64,000 nucleotides of DNA from Halorubrum sp. F4 (GTDB taxonomy: Archaea > Halobacteriota > Halobacteria > Halobacteriales > Haloferacaceae), in the NCBI RefSeq assembly GCF_027257195.1, contig NZ_JAPDFS010000001.1, positions 190,808-254,807 on the forward strand, written 5' to 3'. Shown here one piece after another: positions 23,773 through 32,334 of the stretch. Both the position numbers and the translations under genes were made by a program. Within the stretch, counting starts at the first letter, position 1, and every line of letters begins with the position of its first letter. Below the pieces are notes generated by a model. The model saw nothing but the letters and a program-made list of their open reading frames with translations. It did no database searches and had not been told where the DNA came from.

Positions 23773-25340
23773 TCGGCGACGTGGGCCGTCCCCGCGTCCA
23801 GTTCGTGGACCCGTACTCGAACCGGTCCCGACGGTCGCGTGTTCGCGCTGGCTCGAAGCTCGAGCGTCGCGTCCACCGCCTCCAGTCGGACGCGCCGGAG
23901 GAGCGCCGCGGTCGCGAGCCGCAGTTCCTGGCGTGCGAACCGCATGCCGATACAGTGGCGCGGTCCGCCCCCGAACGGGAAGTAGGCGTACTCCGGACGC
24001 TCCCCGACGGCCGGCCCGGGCGTGTCGTCGCCGTGGACGACCCCGCCGTTCCCACCTCCATCGTCGACCCCCTCCCGAAGCCACCGCTGCGGCCGATACG
24101 TCTCCGGGTCCTCCCACCACCGGTCGTCGCGATGGACGACCCACGGCGAGAGCGTCACCACGACGCCGGCGGGGATCCGATACCCGCCGAGCGTCACCGG
24201 CTCGGTCGGCTCCCTGAAGAAGGAGTGAACGGGCGGGCGGAGCCTGAGGGCCTCGTCGACTGCCGCGGTCAGCGCCGGACAGTCGCGGACCGCCGCGGGT
24301 CCCGGGTCGTCGTCGAACGCGGTGACCTCTCGGCGGACCCGCTCTTGAACGTCGGGGTGCGTCGCGAGCGCGTGGAGGGTGTAGGTCAGGCCGAGCGCGC
24401 TCGTCTCGTGGCCGGCGAACAGGAACGTCACGGCGTTGTCGAGCAGTTCGTCGTCGTCGATCGCGCCCAGTTCCGCGGCCGCGACGAGCGTCCCCAGCAG
24501 GTCGTCCGCCGACCCCGGATCGGCGGGCGGACCGGCGGCGCGTCGCTCGGCGACGAGATCGCGTAACGTGTCCCGGAGCGTGTCGAGGCGACGGCGGTAT
24601 CGTCGGTTCGTCGGCGTCGGCACCCACTCGGGAAGGAAGGAGGCCAGCCGACGCATGTCGAACCGCTCGGTGATGCTCTCCGCGGCCGCCCGTACCGCCT
24701 CCCGCTCGCCCTCGACGTCGTCGCCGAGGAGCCCCTCGGCGAGGACCGAGAACGCGTACTCGGTGGCCGCCTCGTGGACGTCGACGGCGTCGCCGTCGCG
24801 CCAATCGTCGACCATCCCCCGGGCGTGGTCGACCATGGCGTCGCCGTACCCGTCGACGCGCTCGCGGAAGAACGCCGACCGCATCGCGGTCCGCTGTTCG
24901 CGCCACCGCTCTCCCTCCGCGAGGAAGAGCCCGTCGCCGAGGAGGTTCCCGAGTTGCTCACGAGGCATCTCGCCTTTCACGTAGCTCTCGTGATCCTCCA
25001 CGAGGACTCGCCGGATCGCGTCCGGGTCGGTGAGGAGGTAACTCTCCGTGCCGAACACGTCGTACCGGGCGACGCCGCCGCGTTCGGCCGCCCGGCGTTC
25101 GTAGAAGCCGAGAGCGTCGGCCGCGATCGAATGGACGTTTCCGAGGACGGGAAGCCCGTCGGACTCCGGGGGTCGCGCGGCGGTATCGTCGACGACGGTC
25201 CCGCTCCCGTCGATGATCCCGTTGCCGTCGACGGTCCCGTTGCCGTCGGCGGTCCCGTCGTCGTAGGCATCTCCGGGATCCTCCGCGTCGAGCGCGCGTC
25301 GATCGTTCCCGTCGTCGCGTCGTCGAACCGAGTCGCTCAT
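23769..25340 (-). CDS. Cytochrome P450
   Basis: 523 residues including a long acidic N-terminus (1-60, with repeated DGNGT-like units) that is outside the P450 fold. Core motifs: I-helix LFAGHETSALGLT, K-helix EALRLRPP (ExxR), PERF-like YRPQRW, and heme loop FPFGGGPRHCIGMRF with the Cys ligand. It is probably soluble. P450s hydroxylate lipids, terpenoids or xenobiotics; carotenoid or isoprenoid substrates are possible in a haloarchaeon but unproven. No ferredoxin partner is adjacent. A perfect 12-bp palindrome touches the start codon, and an HTH-10 regulator is divergent. Confidence 0.93.
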   Translation of the reverse strand: MSDSVRRRDDGNDRRALDAEDPGDAYDDGTADGNGTVDGNGIIDGSGTVVDDTAARPPESDGLPVLGNVHSIAADALGFYERRAAERGGVARYDVFGTESYLLTDPDAIRRVLVEDHESYVKGEMPREQLGNLLGDGLFLAEGERWREQRTAMRSAFFRERVDGYGDAMVDHARGMVDDWRDGDAVDVHEAATEYAFSVLAEGLLGDDVEGEREAVRAAAESITERFDMRRLASFLPEWVPTPTNRRYRRRLDTLRDTLRDLVAERRAAGPPADPGSADDLLGTLVAAAELGAIDDDELLDNAVTFLFAGHETSALGLTYTLHALATHPDVQERVRREVTAFDDDPGPAAVRDCPALTAAVDEALRLRPPVHSFFREPTEPVTLGGYRIPAGVVVTLSPWVVHRDDRWWEDPETYRPQRWLREGVDDGGGNGGVVHGDDTPGPAVGERPEYAYFPFGGGPRHCIGMRFARQELRLATAALLRRVRLEAVDATLELRASANTRPSGPVRVRVHELDAGTAHVAD

Positions 25341-25352
25341 GTATTCGAATAC
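25341..25352. promoter_or_regulatory. Perfect 12-bp palindrome at the P450 start, candidate operator
   Basis: GTATTCGAATAC directly abuts the P450 start codon and lies in the 114-base gap shared with the divergent HTH-10 regulator gene. A regulator bound here would cover the P450 transcription start. The link to the neighbour is inference. Confidence 0.45.
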
Positions 25353-25454
25353 GTGCGACCGCGTGCTGACGCTTCGGGCGGACACGTCCGCGTCCTTTTC
25401 AGTACTTTCGGACCGCCTCGTACCTTCAAGTCGCCGGCGACCGACTCCTCCCGC

Positions 25455-26165
25455 ATGCGGTACGTCCACGTCGAGTTCCGGTTCCCGCCGTCGATCCGAC
25501 ACCCGATGCACGACTTCCTCGACGGCGGCGACGGCTGGCGCTCGGAACTCCTGACCTGGCGGCGGCTCGACGACGGAACGCTCGCGACGCTGTTTCGAGT
25601 CACCGCGCCGCGGGGACCGTATCTCGAGCGGCTTCGGGCCGTCGACTCGATCGAGCGGTTCGAGGTCGGCCCGCCGGGAAGCTCCACGGCCGACGACGAT
25701 GGCGTCGTCGTCGATGACGGTGCCGGGGACGAGAGCGACGAGACGTTCTACCTCAGAGCACACGAGACGCTCGACGGTCCCCTCGACGCGTTCCTCGGGG
25801 CGTTTCTCGAGACCGAGTTCCTCTCGGTGCCGCCCGTGGTGTATCGCTCCGAAGGTCGGCTCTCGCTCGGCGTCGTCGGCCCGCCGGAGCAGTTACGCGG
25901 AGCGCTCTCGGCGCTCCCGGATCCGATCGATTCGGATATCGACCGGATCGGGTCGTATGCCGGCGGCCAACGCCTCGCCGGTGTCGAGGTGACCGACAGG
26001 CAGATCGAGGCCCTCCGGGCGGCACGACGGGTCGGATACTACGACGTGCCGCGCACCGGGTCGGTCGCGGACGTCGCCGACGCGCTCGACTGCTCGTCCT
26101 CGACGGCGGGCGCGCACCTCCGGAAGGCGGAGGCGACGCTCGTCGACGCGTATCTCGACGGTTGA
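25455..26165 (+). CDS. HTH-10 (bacterio-opsin activator-type) transcriptional regulator
   Basis: 236 residues. The C-terminal HTH-10 domain (about 180-236) begins VTDRQIEALRAARRVGYYDVPR and continues with a helix-turn-helix (SVADVADALDCSSSTAGAHLRKAE), typical of the Bat family. The N-terminal 175 residues resemble the ligand or partner domain of such regulators and contain an acidic insertion near 80-98. It is divergent from the P450 gene with a shared 114-base control region, so it is a likely local regulator. The ATG at 25455 begins the conserved MRYVHVEF strand. Confidence 0.9.
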   Translation: MRYVHVEFRFPPSIRHPMHDFLDGGDGWRSELLTWRRLDDGTLATLFRVTAPRGPYLERLRAVDSIERFEVGPPGSSTADDDGVVVDDGAGDESDETFYLRAHETLDGPLDAFLGAFLETEFLSVPPVVYRSEGRLSLGVVGPPEQLRGALSALPDPIDSDIDRIGSYAGGQRLAGVEVTDRQIEALRAARRVGYYDVPRTGSVADVADALDCSSSTAGAHLRKAEATLVDAYLDG

Positions 26166-26197
26166 ACGGGAGGGAGACGGGTCGAAACCGCGGAGCC

Positions 26198-28081
26198 CTA
26201 CGATCGTTCCGCGATCTCCTCGCGGAGCGCGTCCGAGACGACCTCGCCGTCCGCCCTCCCCCGGAGCGCGCCCATCGCCTCGCCCATCAGTCCGGAGAAC
26301 GCGCCCATCCCTTCGGCTTCGACCTGGTCGGCGTTACGCTCGACGACCTCGCGGACCGCCTCGCGGACCGCCTCGTCGCTCACGCCAGAGAGGCCCGCCT
26401 CCTCGACCGCCTCCTCGGCCGTCAGGTCGGGGTCCTCCGCGAGCGTCGAGAGCACCTCCGGGACGCCCTCCTTGGCGAGATCGCCCGATTCGACGAGATC
26501 GAAGACCGCGAGGAAGTGGTCGTCGGTGAGAGTCTCGACCGGCGCGCCGTCCCGCCTGATCTCCGTCGTCGTCGACTCCAGCGTCGAGGCGGCGAAGGTC
26601 GGGTCGACGCCGCGCTCGACCGCGGTCTCGAAGAGCGGGAACCGCCGACCGAACGCCACCTGTTCCGCGAGCCCGCGGTCGAGCCCGAACGACTCCACGT
26701 ATCGGTCGGTCTTCTCGTCGAGCAGCTCCGGCCGGTCGACGTCCGACGGATCGGGCTCGACCGGCGGCACGTCGGTCTCGGGGTACATCCGTGCCGCGCC
26801 CGGCAGCGGGCGGAGGTATCGCGTGGTGCCGTCGTCGTTCGCGCCGCGGGTCTCCTCCGGAACCCCCTCGATCGCGGCCGCCGCGCGGTCGGCGGCCGCC
26901 TCGATCGCGAGGTCCGCGGTTTCCGGTTCAGCGGCGACGATCGCCACCGCGTCGGCCTCGCCCGCGCCGACCGCGTCTCGGAGGGCGTCGACCTCGGCCT
27001 CGGTCACCCCGTAGGCGGGTAGCTCGTCGGTGTGGAAGATCCCGCCCGCGCCGTGGCGTTTGGCGTGATCCGACAGCTCCGTACCGAGCCGGCGGTCCGG
27101 TTGGATCTCCTGCCCGACGAGCCCGTCGAAGCCGTACAGCGGGACCGCGGTTACCTTCCCGCCGGCGTCGAGCGCGCCCCGGATCACGCCGGAGTCGGTG
27201 TCGGCGAAGACCTCGGTGGCGTCCCGAACGTCGCCAACGCTCGCGTCGCGCTCGCGGAGTTCGTCGCGGATCGCGAGCAGCTCGGCCTGTCGACCGACCT
27301 CGCCGCGGACGATCTCTTCGATCCCCGCCAGATCCTGAACGCCCTTCACCTCGACGCGCGCGCCCTCGGCGATGGAGACGTTCACGTCCTGGCGGATCGT
27401 GCCGAGCCCGCGTTTCACCGCGCCGGTCGACCGGAGCAGCATGCCGATGCGTTCGGCGGCCTCCTTCGCTCCCTCGGGGCTCCGGATGTCCGGTCCGGTC
27501 CCGATCTCGACGAGCGGGACGCCGAGGCGGTCGAGCGAGTAGACGACGCCGTCGTCGGTCTCCTCGACGCGTTTGGCGGACTCCTCCTCTAACATGAGGT
27601 CCTCGATGGAGACGGTCCCCTCGCTCGTCTCGATCTCCCCCGCCTGCCCGAGCAGGATCGAGCGCTGGAAGCCCGAGGTGTTCGATCCGTCTATCACGAG
27701 CTTGCGCATCACGTGCGCTTGGTCGACGACGCTCACGTCGAGCAGATCGGCGATCTGGAGCGCCACCGACAGCGCCTCCTCGTCGACGCGACGGGGGGGT
27801 TCGTCGTCCTCCTCGACCAGACAGGTCGTGTCGTACGCGAGGTAGGTGAACTCGCGGTCGACCCGGCTCTCCTCTACGGCGGCCTGATCGAGCTCCCCCA
27901 GCTCGCTCTTCGTGGGATGGAGCCGACGGGTGATCTCCCGGTCGGCCGCCGCGGGGTCGCGCTCGACGGTCGGGGAGTCACAGAACAGCTTCGTCGCCGT
28001 GTCGAGCTGCTGATGGATCTCCAGCCCGGCGACGAGGCCCAAATCCTCGTGGTCGTACTCGGGGGTCGCGTCCGTACTCAT
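26198..28081 (-). CDS. gatE: Glu-tRNA(Gln) amidotransferase subunit E
   Basis: 627 residues, the archaea-specific GatB-like subunit. It begins DLGLVAGLEIHQQLDT, the hallmark, followed by the kinase half (LHPTKSELGE, GSNTSGFQRSILLGQ), an AspRS-like insertion near 280-400 that GatB lacks, and a YqeY-like tail (MGAFSGLMGEAM). With GatD (not in this window) it turns Glu-tRNA(Gln) into Gln-tRNA(Gln). Length is normal for the family. Confidence 0.95.
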   Translation of the reverse strand: MSTDATPEYDHEDLGLVAGLEIHQQLDTATKLFCDSPTVERDPAAADREITRRLHPTKSELGELDQAAVEESRVDREFTYLAYDTTCLVEEDDEPPRRVDEEALSVALQIADLLDVSVVDQAHVMRKLVIDGSNTSGFQRSILLGQAGEIETSEGTVSIEDLMLEEESAKRVEETDDGVVYSLDRLGVPLVEIGTGPDIRSPEGAKEAAERIGMLLRSTGAVKRGLGTIRQDVNVSIAEGARVEVKGVQDLAGIEEIVRGEVGRQAELLAIRDELRERDASVGDVRDATEVFADTDSGVIRGALDAGGKVTAVPLYGFDGLVGQEIQPDRRLGTELSDHAKRHGAGGIFHTDELPAYGVTEAEVDALRDAVGAGEADAVAIVAAEPETADLAIEAAADRAAAAIEGVPEETRGANDDGTTRYLRPLPGAARMYPETDVPPVEPDPSDVDRPELLDEKTDRYVESFGLDRGLAEQVAFGRRFPLFETAVERGVDPTFAASTLESTTTEIRRDGAPVETLTDDHFLAVFDLVESGDLAKEGVPEVLSTLAEDPDLTAEEAVEEAGLSGVSDEAVREAVREVVERNADQVEAEGMGAFSGLMGEAMGALRGRADGEVVSDALREEIAERS

Positions 28082-28214
28082 TACGGCTCACTCCGGCGTG
28101 GCGGGACTAAAAGGGTGGCAGTTCGCGCGAGCACCGATCGATCGTGGGAATGTGCGGTGGAGATCGGCATCGGCGACGTGACTTATCCGGAACGAGGCGG
28201 CGGCGCGCCGTCGA

Positions 28215-28349
28215 GCGGGCCACCGGCCCGCGAGGAGCCCGCGAGGGAGTCAGTCGCCCGGAGTAACGCGGAGGGCGATCGACGAGGGTGGGGAGGCGTG
28301 GGGTGCGGAGTTGTGCGGGGCGGGACTCAAAGGGGCAGCTGGGGCTTTG
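28215..28349. repeat. Dispersed non-coding repeat, copy B (short form)
   Basis: Same ordered blocks as copy A at 20192-20411 but lacking about 85 bases between AAAGGGGCAG and TGGGGCTTTG. It lies between gatE and tRNA-Leu. No gene-like frame is present; the rest of the 28082-28545 gap holds nothing else recognisable. Confidence 0.6.
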
Positions 28350-28545
28350 AACGAGTGCACGCCTACGTACGGATTATAAACGAGAACAGCATCGTCCGAT
28401 CGAGTGATCGTGGCCTCCACGGTGTTCCCTGCATCGGCATCTACCGAGAGTAACCACTCGTGGCGTGGCGTTCGTAGGAATTGTGCGTGGGTGCTGTCGT
28501 AGAGACAACACCGTGCATCGGTGTGGCGGGTGTGCCGCCGTGCGA

Positions 28546-28630
28546 TGCGTGGGACCGGATTTGAACCGGCGGACCTCTACAGGACAGCGCCCTCAACGCT
28601 GCGCCGTTGGCCTGGCTTGGCTACCCACGC
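28546..28630 (-). tRNA. tRNA-Leu (anticodon GAG)
   Basis: An 85-base class II tRNA on the minus strand. The acceptor stem is GCGTGGG/CCCACGC with A as discriminator. The anticodon stem CAGCG/CGCTG holds loop TTGAGGG (anticodon GAG). A long variable arm (TCCTGTAGAGGTCC) and T arm GCCGG-TTCAAAT-CCGGT follow. No intron is present and CCA is not encoded. Confidence 0.96.
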
Positions 28631-28793
28631 TCGCGTCGTTTTCTCGCGTTTCGTCGTACCCCGTCCCAGATTAAAAGCCCTTCCATTCGACACCGGCGTG
28701 CCGACCGATGGCACCGACGGACGCGGGCGGATCGTCGCCGACGGACGCGTCGGGACCGGCACCGGTTTGCCGCTTCGAATCGATCACCGGGAC

Positions 28794-29354
28794 ATGCGAG
28801 AGTGGGCCCGCGAGAACGTCCCGTTTCTGACCGCCGTCGCCTCCGCCGTGTCGCTCGCGCTCGTCTTCGGCGCGGTCGGCGGCGTGGTTCCGAGCAGCCT
28901 CCTCCCGCGCGCGAGCGACGCGACGCTCGCCGCGATCCCGCACCTGAACGCCGCGATCTCCGCGACCGCGATCGCCACGATACTCCTCGGCTGGCGGGCG
29001 ATCGCCCGCGGGAACGTCCGACGACACCGGACGTTCATGCTGGCGTCGTTCGCGCTCTTTTCCGCCTTCCTCGCCGGGTATCTCTACCGGCTGGTCCTCG
29101 TCGGAACCACGGATTTCCCCGGCCCGGAGACCGTATACACGTACCTCTATCTCCCGTTCCTCGCGATCCACGTTCTCTTCGCGATCGTCTGTATTCCGTT
29201 CGTCTTCTACGCGCTGATCCTCGCGGCCACGCGGCCGTACGAGGAGCTGTATCACACCCGCCACGCGCAGGTCGGGTTCGTCGGCGCGGTCCTCTGGCTC
29301 GTCTCCTTCGCGATGGGGGTCGGCGTCTACCTCCTCCTGTACCACCTGTTCTGA
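28794..29354 (+). CDS. DUF420 family membrane protein
   Basis: 186 residues with about five hydrophobic segments. Conserved features of DUF420 proteins are visible: PHLNAAISATA, RRHRTFMLASF, FLAIHVLFAIV, and HTRHAQVGFVGAVLW, whose histidines lie near membrane borders. The family often occurs beside haem-copper oxidase genes and may aid their assembly. Here it converges on a halocyanin gene, which supports a respiratory copper context. The ATG at 28794 opens a short hydrophilic start before the first helix. Confidence 0.82.
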   Translation: MREWARENVPFLTAVASAVSLALVFGAVGGVVPSSLLPRASDATLAAIPHLNAAISATAIATILLGWRAIARGNVRRHRTFMLASFALFSAFLAGYLYRLVLVGTTDFPGPETVYTYLYLPFLAIHVLFAIVCIPFVFYALILAATRPYEELYHTRHAQVGFVGAVLWLVSFAMGVGVYLLLYHLF

Positions 29355-29440
29355 CGGAAGGAGTCCTCGAGGGAGGAGTCGAGAGGCGACGCCGAGAGGG
29401 GACTACGTGTTCGATCGAAGGGTCGAGAACGTCCGTCGCG

Positions 29441-30133
29441 CTACCGGTTCTTCTCCGCCTTGCGGTGGGCCGCGTAGAACAGCGGCACGAGCAGCGAGCC
29501 GGCGACCCCGAGACCGAGGGCGAGCGCGCCCACGTCGCTCGCGGAGAGGTCACGGCCGCCGCTGCCGTCCTCTCCGCCGCCCTCGCCGTCTCCTCCACCG
29601 CTGCCATCGCCATCGCCGCCTCCACCGCCATCTCCTCCGCCGCCATCCGGGCTCACGATGTCGTCGTCGACGTCCCCGATCGCGACCGATCCCTTCATCC
29701 CGACCGCCTCGTGGGGGACACAGAGGTAGTTGAAGACGTCGCCCTCGCTCGCGTCCTCGAAGGTGTACTCGAAGGTGTACCCCTCCTCGTCGACCGCCTC
29801 GCCGCTGTCGAACGTCTCGTCGTTCGCGACGACGTTGTGCGCGCCGCCCTGGCCGGTCCACTCCCACACCACGGTGGTTCCGGGGTCGATCAGGATCGCG
29901 GCCGGACCGAAGAGCAGACCGGTATCGCCCGCGCCGACCTCGACGGTGACCTCGTCCTGCCCGCGGTAGTCGTGGGTGCCGTCGTAGTTCCCGACGTCGT
30001 CCAGCCACCCGTCGTACTGGGCGGCCGCGGTCCCGCTGCCGGCCGCGAGCCCCGCCGCCGCGACGGCGCCCGCGCCGCCCGTTCTGAGGAGCCCGCGACG
30101 ACTCATCGACGCCTCGTCGGCGTTCGCTGTCAT
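29441..30133 (-). CDS. Halocyanin-like blue copper protein
   Basis: 230 residues. The N-terminus has a Tat signal (SRRGLLRTGGAGAVAAAG) followed by an alanine-rich cleavage region near AAAQ. The plastocyanin-like domain (about 40-155) carries type 1 copper ligands: His in GGAHNVV, then Cys, His and Met in YLCVPHEAVGMKG. A long Gly/Asp/Ser-rich linker (about 160-200) and a C-terminal hydrophobic helix (SDVGALALGLGVAGSLLVPLF) with basic end anchor it outside the membrane. It should carry electrons to an oxidase. An internal ATG at residue 10 could be an alternative start. Confidence 0.92.
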   Translation of the reverse strand: MTANADEASMSRRGLLRTGGAGAVAAAGLAAGSGTAAAQYDGWLDDVGNYDGTHDYRGQDEVTVEVGAGDTGLLFGPAAILIDPGTTVVWEWTGQGGAHNVVANDETFDSGEAVDEEGYTFEYTFEDASEGDVFNYLCVPHEAVGMKGSVAIGDVDDDIVSPDGGGGDGGGGGDGDGSGGGDGEGGGEDGSGGRDLSASDVGALALGLGVAGSLLVPLFYAAHRKAEKNR

Positions 30134-30223
30134 ACGCGCATATCGAACGGTCGCCGTATTTAAGCTCCCGATACGTTCCGCGTGGCCGGGAACGCGACGC
30201 GTTCTGGTCGGCCCGAGTCCGGT

Positions 30224-31723
30224 TCAGTCGTCGGCGGCCGGCGCGCTCGTCGAGGGGTTGTCGATCGGTCGGTCGGCCTCCTCGCCCTCGACGTCGAATG
30301 GATACTCGCCGGTCACACAGCCCAGACAGAGGTCCGCCCGGCTCGAATCGAGCGCCTCGGCGACCGCGTCGATCGAGAGATACGACAGCGAGTCGGCCTC
30401 GACCCGGTCGCGGATCTCCTCGGTCGACTTGTCCGAGGCGATGAGCTCGTCGCGGGTCGCCATGTCGATCCCGAAGTAGCACGGGGCGACGATCGGCGGC
30501 GCGCCGATCCGGAGGTGGACCTCCTCTGCGCCCGCCTCGCGGACCAGCTCGACGAGCTGCGTCGAGGTCGTCCCGCGGACGATGGAGTCGTCGATGATCG
30601 TGACCGACTTCCCCTCGACGGTCGACCGGATCGGGTTGAGCTTCAGTCTGACCGCTCGCTCGCGTTCGTCCTGCGTCGGCATGATGAACGTCCGGCCGAC
30701 GTACCGGTTCTTCATCAGCCCCTCCGCGAACTCGATCCCGCCGTCGTTCTCGGGCCGCGGATCGCCGTCGGCGGTCGTCTCCGCGGCCGCGTCGGCGTAC
30801 CCGGAGGCGAACGCCCGCCCGGAGTCGGGAACGGGCATCACCACGTCGGACTCGACGCCCGACTCCTCCCACAGCTTTCGACCGAGCTCGCGGCGGACCT
30901 CGTAGACGAGGTCGCCGTCGATCACGGAGTCCGGCCGCGCGAAGTAGACGTGCTCGAAGAAGCAGTGGGCCGTCGAGTCGGCCTCGACGAGCTGGTAGGT
31001 GTCGTAGCCGGATCCGTCGGGTTCGAGGACGACGAGCTCGCCCGGGCGGACGTCACGGATCAGCTCCCCGTCGAGGGTGTCGATGGCGGCGGACTCGCTG
31101 GCGAGCACGTACCCGTCGTCGAGCTTTCCGAGACACAGCGGCCGGTTCCCCATCGGGTCGCGCACGCCGAGGACGGTATCGTCGTGCGTGATCGTGAGCG
31201 AGTAGGAGCCGTGGATCCGGTTCATCGTGTGTTTGACCGCGCGGACCAGGTCCTCCTCGAGCAGGTTCCGCGCGAGGTCGTGAGCGATCACTTCCGTGTC
31301 GCCGTCGGAGGTGAACGCGTGGCCGGCCGCGGCCAGCTCCTCGCGCACCTCGTCGGCGTTCACGAGGTTTCCGTTGTGCGAGAGCCCGAGCGACCCGGAC
31401 TTGAACGACACCGAGAAGGGCTGTGCACAGCTCTTGTCCAGGCTCCCGGCCGTCGGGTAGCGGACGTGTCCGATCCCCGTCGAGCCGGCCAGCGACTCCA
31501 GGTCGCCCGGCTCGAAGGCGTCGCCGACGAGTCCGCGCTCGACGTGGCCGTGTTGCTGGAAGCCGTCGTGCGTGACGATCCCTGCCGACTCCTGGCCGCG
31601 GTGTTGGAGCGCGTACAGCGCGTAGTACAACGGGCGCGCGGCGTCCCTCTCCGCGAGCGAGACGCCGACGACGCCGCACTTCTCTCGCGGCTCGTCGTCG
31701 GCGTGGTCCCCACCGGCGTTCAT
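30224..31723 (-). CDS. purF: Amidophosphoribosyltransferase
   Basis: 499 residues. The glutaminase domain begins with the nucleophile Cys16 in CGVVGVS, so a 15-residue propeptide must be removed. RYPTAGSLDKSCAQPFSV and LSHNGNLVNADE follow. The phosphoribosyltransferase domain has VTIIDDSIVRGTTSTQ (PRPP site), and cysteines in APCYFGID and LCLGC fit the 4Fe-4S cluster of Bacillus-type enzymes. It makes 5-phosphoribosylamine, the first step of purine synthesis; purD for the next step lies 30 kb away. The ATG at 31723 is supported by a TATA box at 31749-31755. Confidence 0.95.
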   Translation of the reverse strand: MNAGGDHADDEPREKCGVVGVSLAERDAARPLYYALYALQHRGQESAGIVTHDGFQQHGHVERGLVGDAFEPGDLESLAGSTGIGHVRYPTAGSLDKSCAQPFSVSFKSGSLGLSHNGNLVNADEVREELAAAGHAFTSDGDTEVIAHDLARNLLEEDLVRAVKHTMNRIHGSYSLTITHDDTVLGVRDPMGNRPLCLGKLDDGYVLASESAAIDTLDGELIRDVRPGELVVLEPDGSGYDTYQLVEADSTAHCFFEHVYFARPDSVIDGDLVYEVRRELGRKLWEESGVESDVVMPVPDSGRAFASGYADAAAETTADGDPRPENDGGIEFAEGLMKNRYVGRTFIMPTQDERERAVRLKLNPIRSTVEGKSVTIIDDSIVRGTTSTQLVELVREAGAEEVHLRIGAPPIVAPCYFGIDMATRDELIASDKSTEEIRDRVEADSLSYLSIDAVAEALDSSRADLCLGCVTGEYPFDVEGEEADRPIDNPSTSAPAADD

Positions 31724-31748
31724 GTACGCGACCGTGGGGCGGGAATCG

Positions 31749-31755
31749 ATAAAAA
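31749..31755 (-). promoter_or_regulatory. TATA box of purF
   Basis: TTTTTAT on the minus strand, 26-32 bases upstream of the purF ATG, as for a leaderless transcript. Confidence 0.6.
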
Positions 31756-31792
31756 CCCTCGTGTTCGTGGCGTTCGTGACCTCCTCAACGGT

Positions 31793-31815
31793 ACGTCTTA
31801 TCCACGAGTGTGGAT
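31793..31815 (-). promoter_or_regulatory. Candidate purine-regulon site upstream of purF
   Basis: Contains the 15-base string ACGTCTTATCCACGA (plus-strand reading, 31793-31807), 13 of 15 bases identical to one upstream of purD, and an overlapping inverted repeat ATCCAC-4-GTGGAT (31800-31815). It lies upstream of the TATA box, where archaeal activators bind. Confidence 0.4.
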
Positions 31816-31863
31816 CGTCATGCGTGAAGGACGCGACCCGGAGAACCGTCCGCCCGCGGTCGA

Positions 31864-32247
31864 TCACGCCCCGCCGACCAGGTCGTCCAACCGCTCGAAG
31901 TACGTCTCTCGAGGGACCTGGTAGGCGGCTCGATAGTCCACGTCGCCGTCGGCGAACCGCTCGGCGACGGCCACGGCCGCGTCCGTGCCCGCCTCGCGCG
32001 ACTCGTACGTCTCGGCGACCGCCTCGATCTCGGGCTCCAAGAAGAGGACGACGTGCCACTCGTCGGTCGCGTACTGGCCCGACCCCGGACGGGCGTTCCG
32101 CGCGCCGTTGGTCAGGTAGATCGTCGGAAGGCACTCGGCGGGGACGTCCTCGCCGTCGAAGACGTCCGGCCGGTAGACGAGGATGGCCCGTCCGCTCGGC
32201 TCCTCGTTCCACATCCGCCACCCGTCGGGGAGCGCCTCGAAGCTCAT
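31864..32247 (-). CDS. Haloarchaeal conserved protein (DUF5820-like)
   Basis: 127 residues, soluble and acidic. Opening SFEALPDGWRMWNEEPSGRA and middle YLTNGARNARPG look conserved, and the gene has typical codon use. I relate it to DUF5820 from memory. It lies between purF and rqcH on the same strand. Function is unknown. The ATG at 32247 is the only reasonable start. Confidence 0.72.
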   Translation of the reverse strand: MSFEALPDGWRMWNEEPSGRAILVYRPDVFDGEDVPAECLPTIYLTNGARNARPGSGQYATDEWHVVLFLEPEIEAVAETYESREAGTDAAVAVAERFADGDVDYRAAYQVPRETYFERLDDLVGGA

Positions 32248-32334
32248 GGTCGTGCTCGGTCACGGAGGCTTGAAAGGGTCGCGCTCGGCGACGAGGGACG
32301 CGACCGTGGTCCCGGACCAGTCGTCGTCCCCGCG

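Noticed and set aside
22498..24906. 802-codon minus-strand frame
   Set aside because: It runs antisense to the 5-FCL-like and ZIP genes and through the P450 gene in another frame. It has no domain-like sequence.
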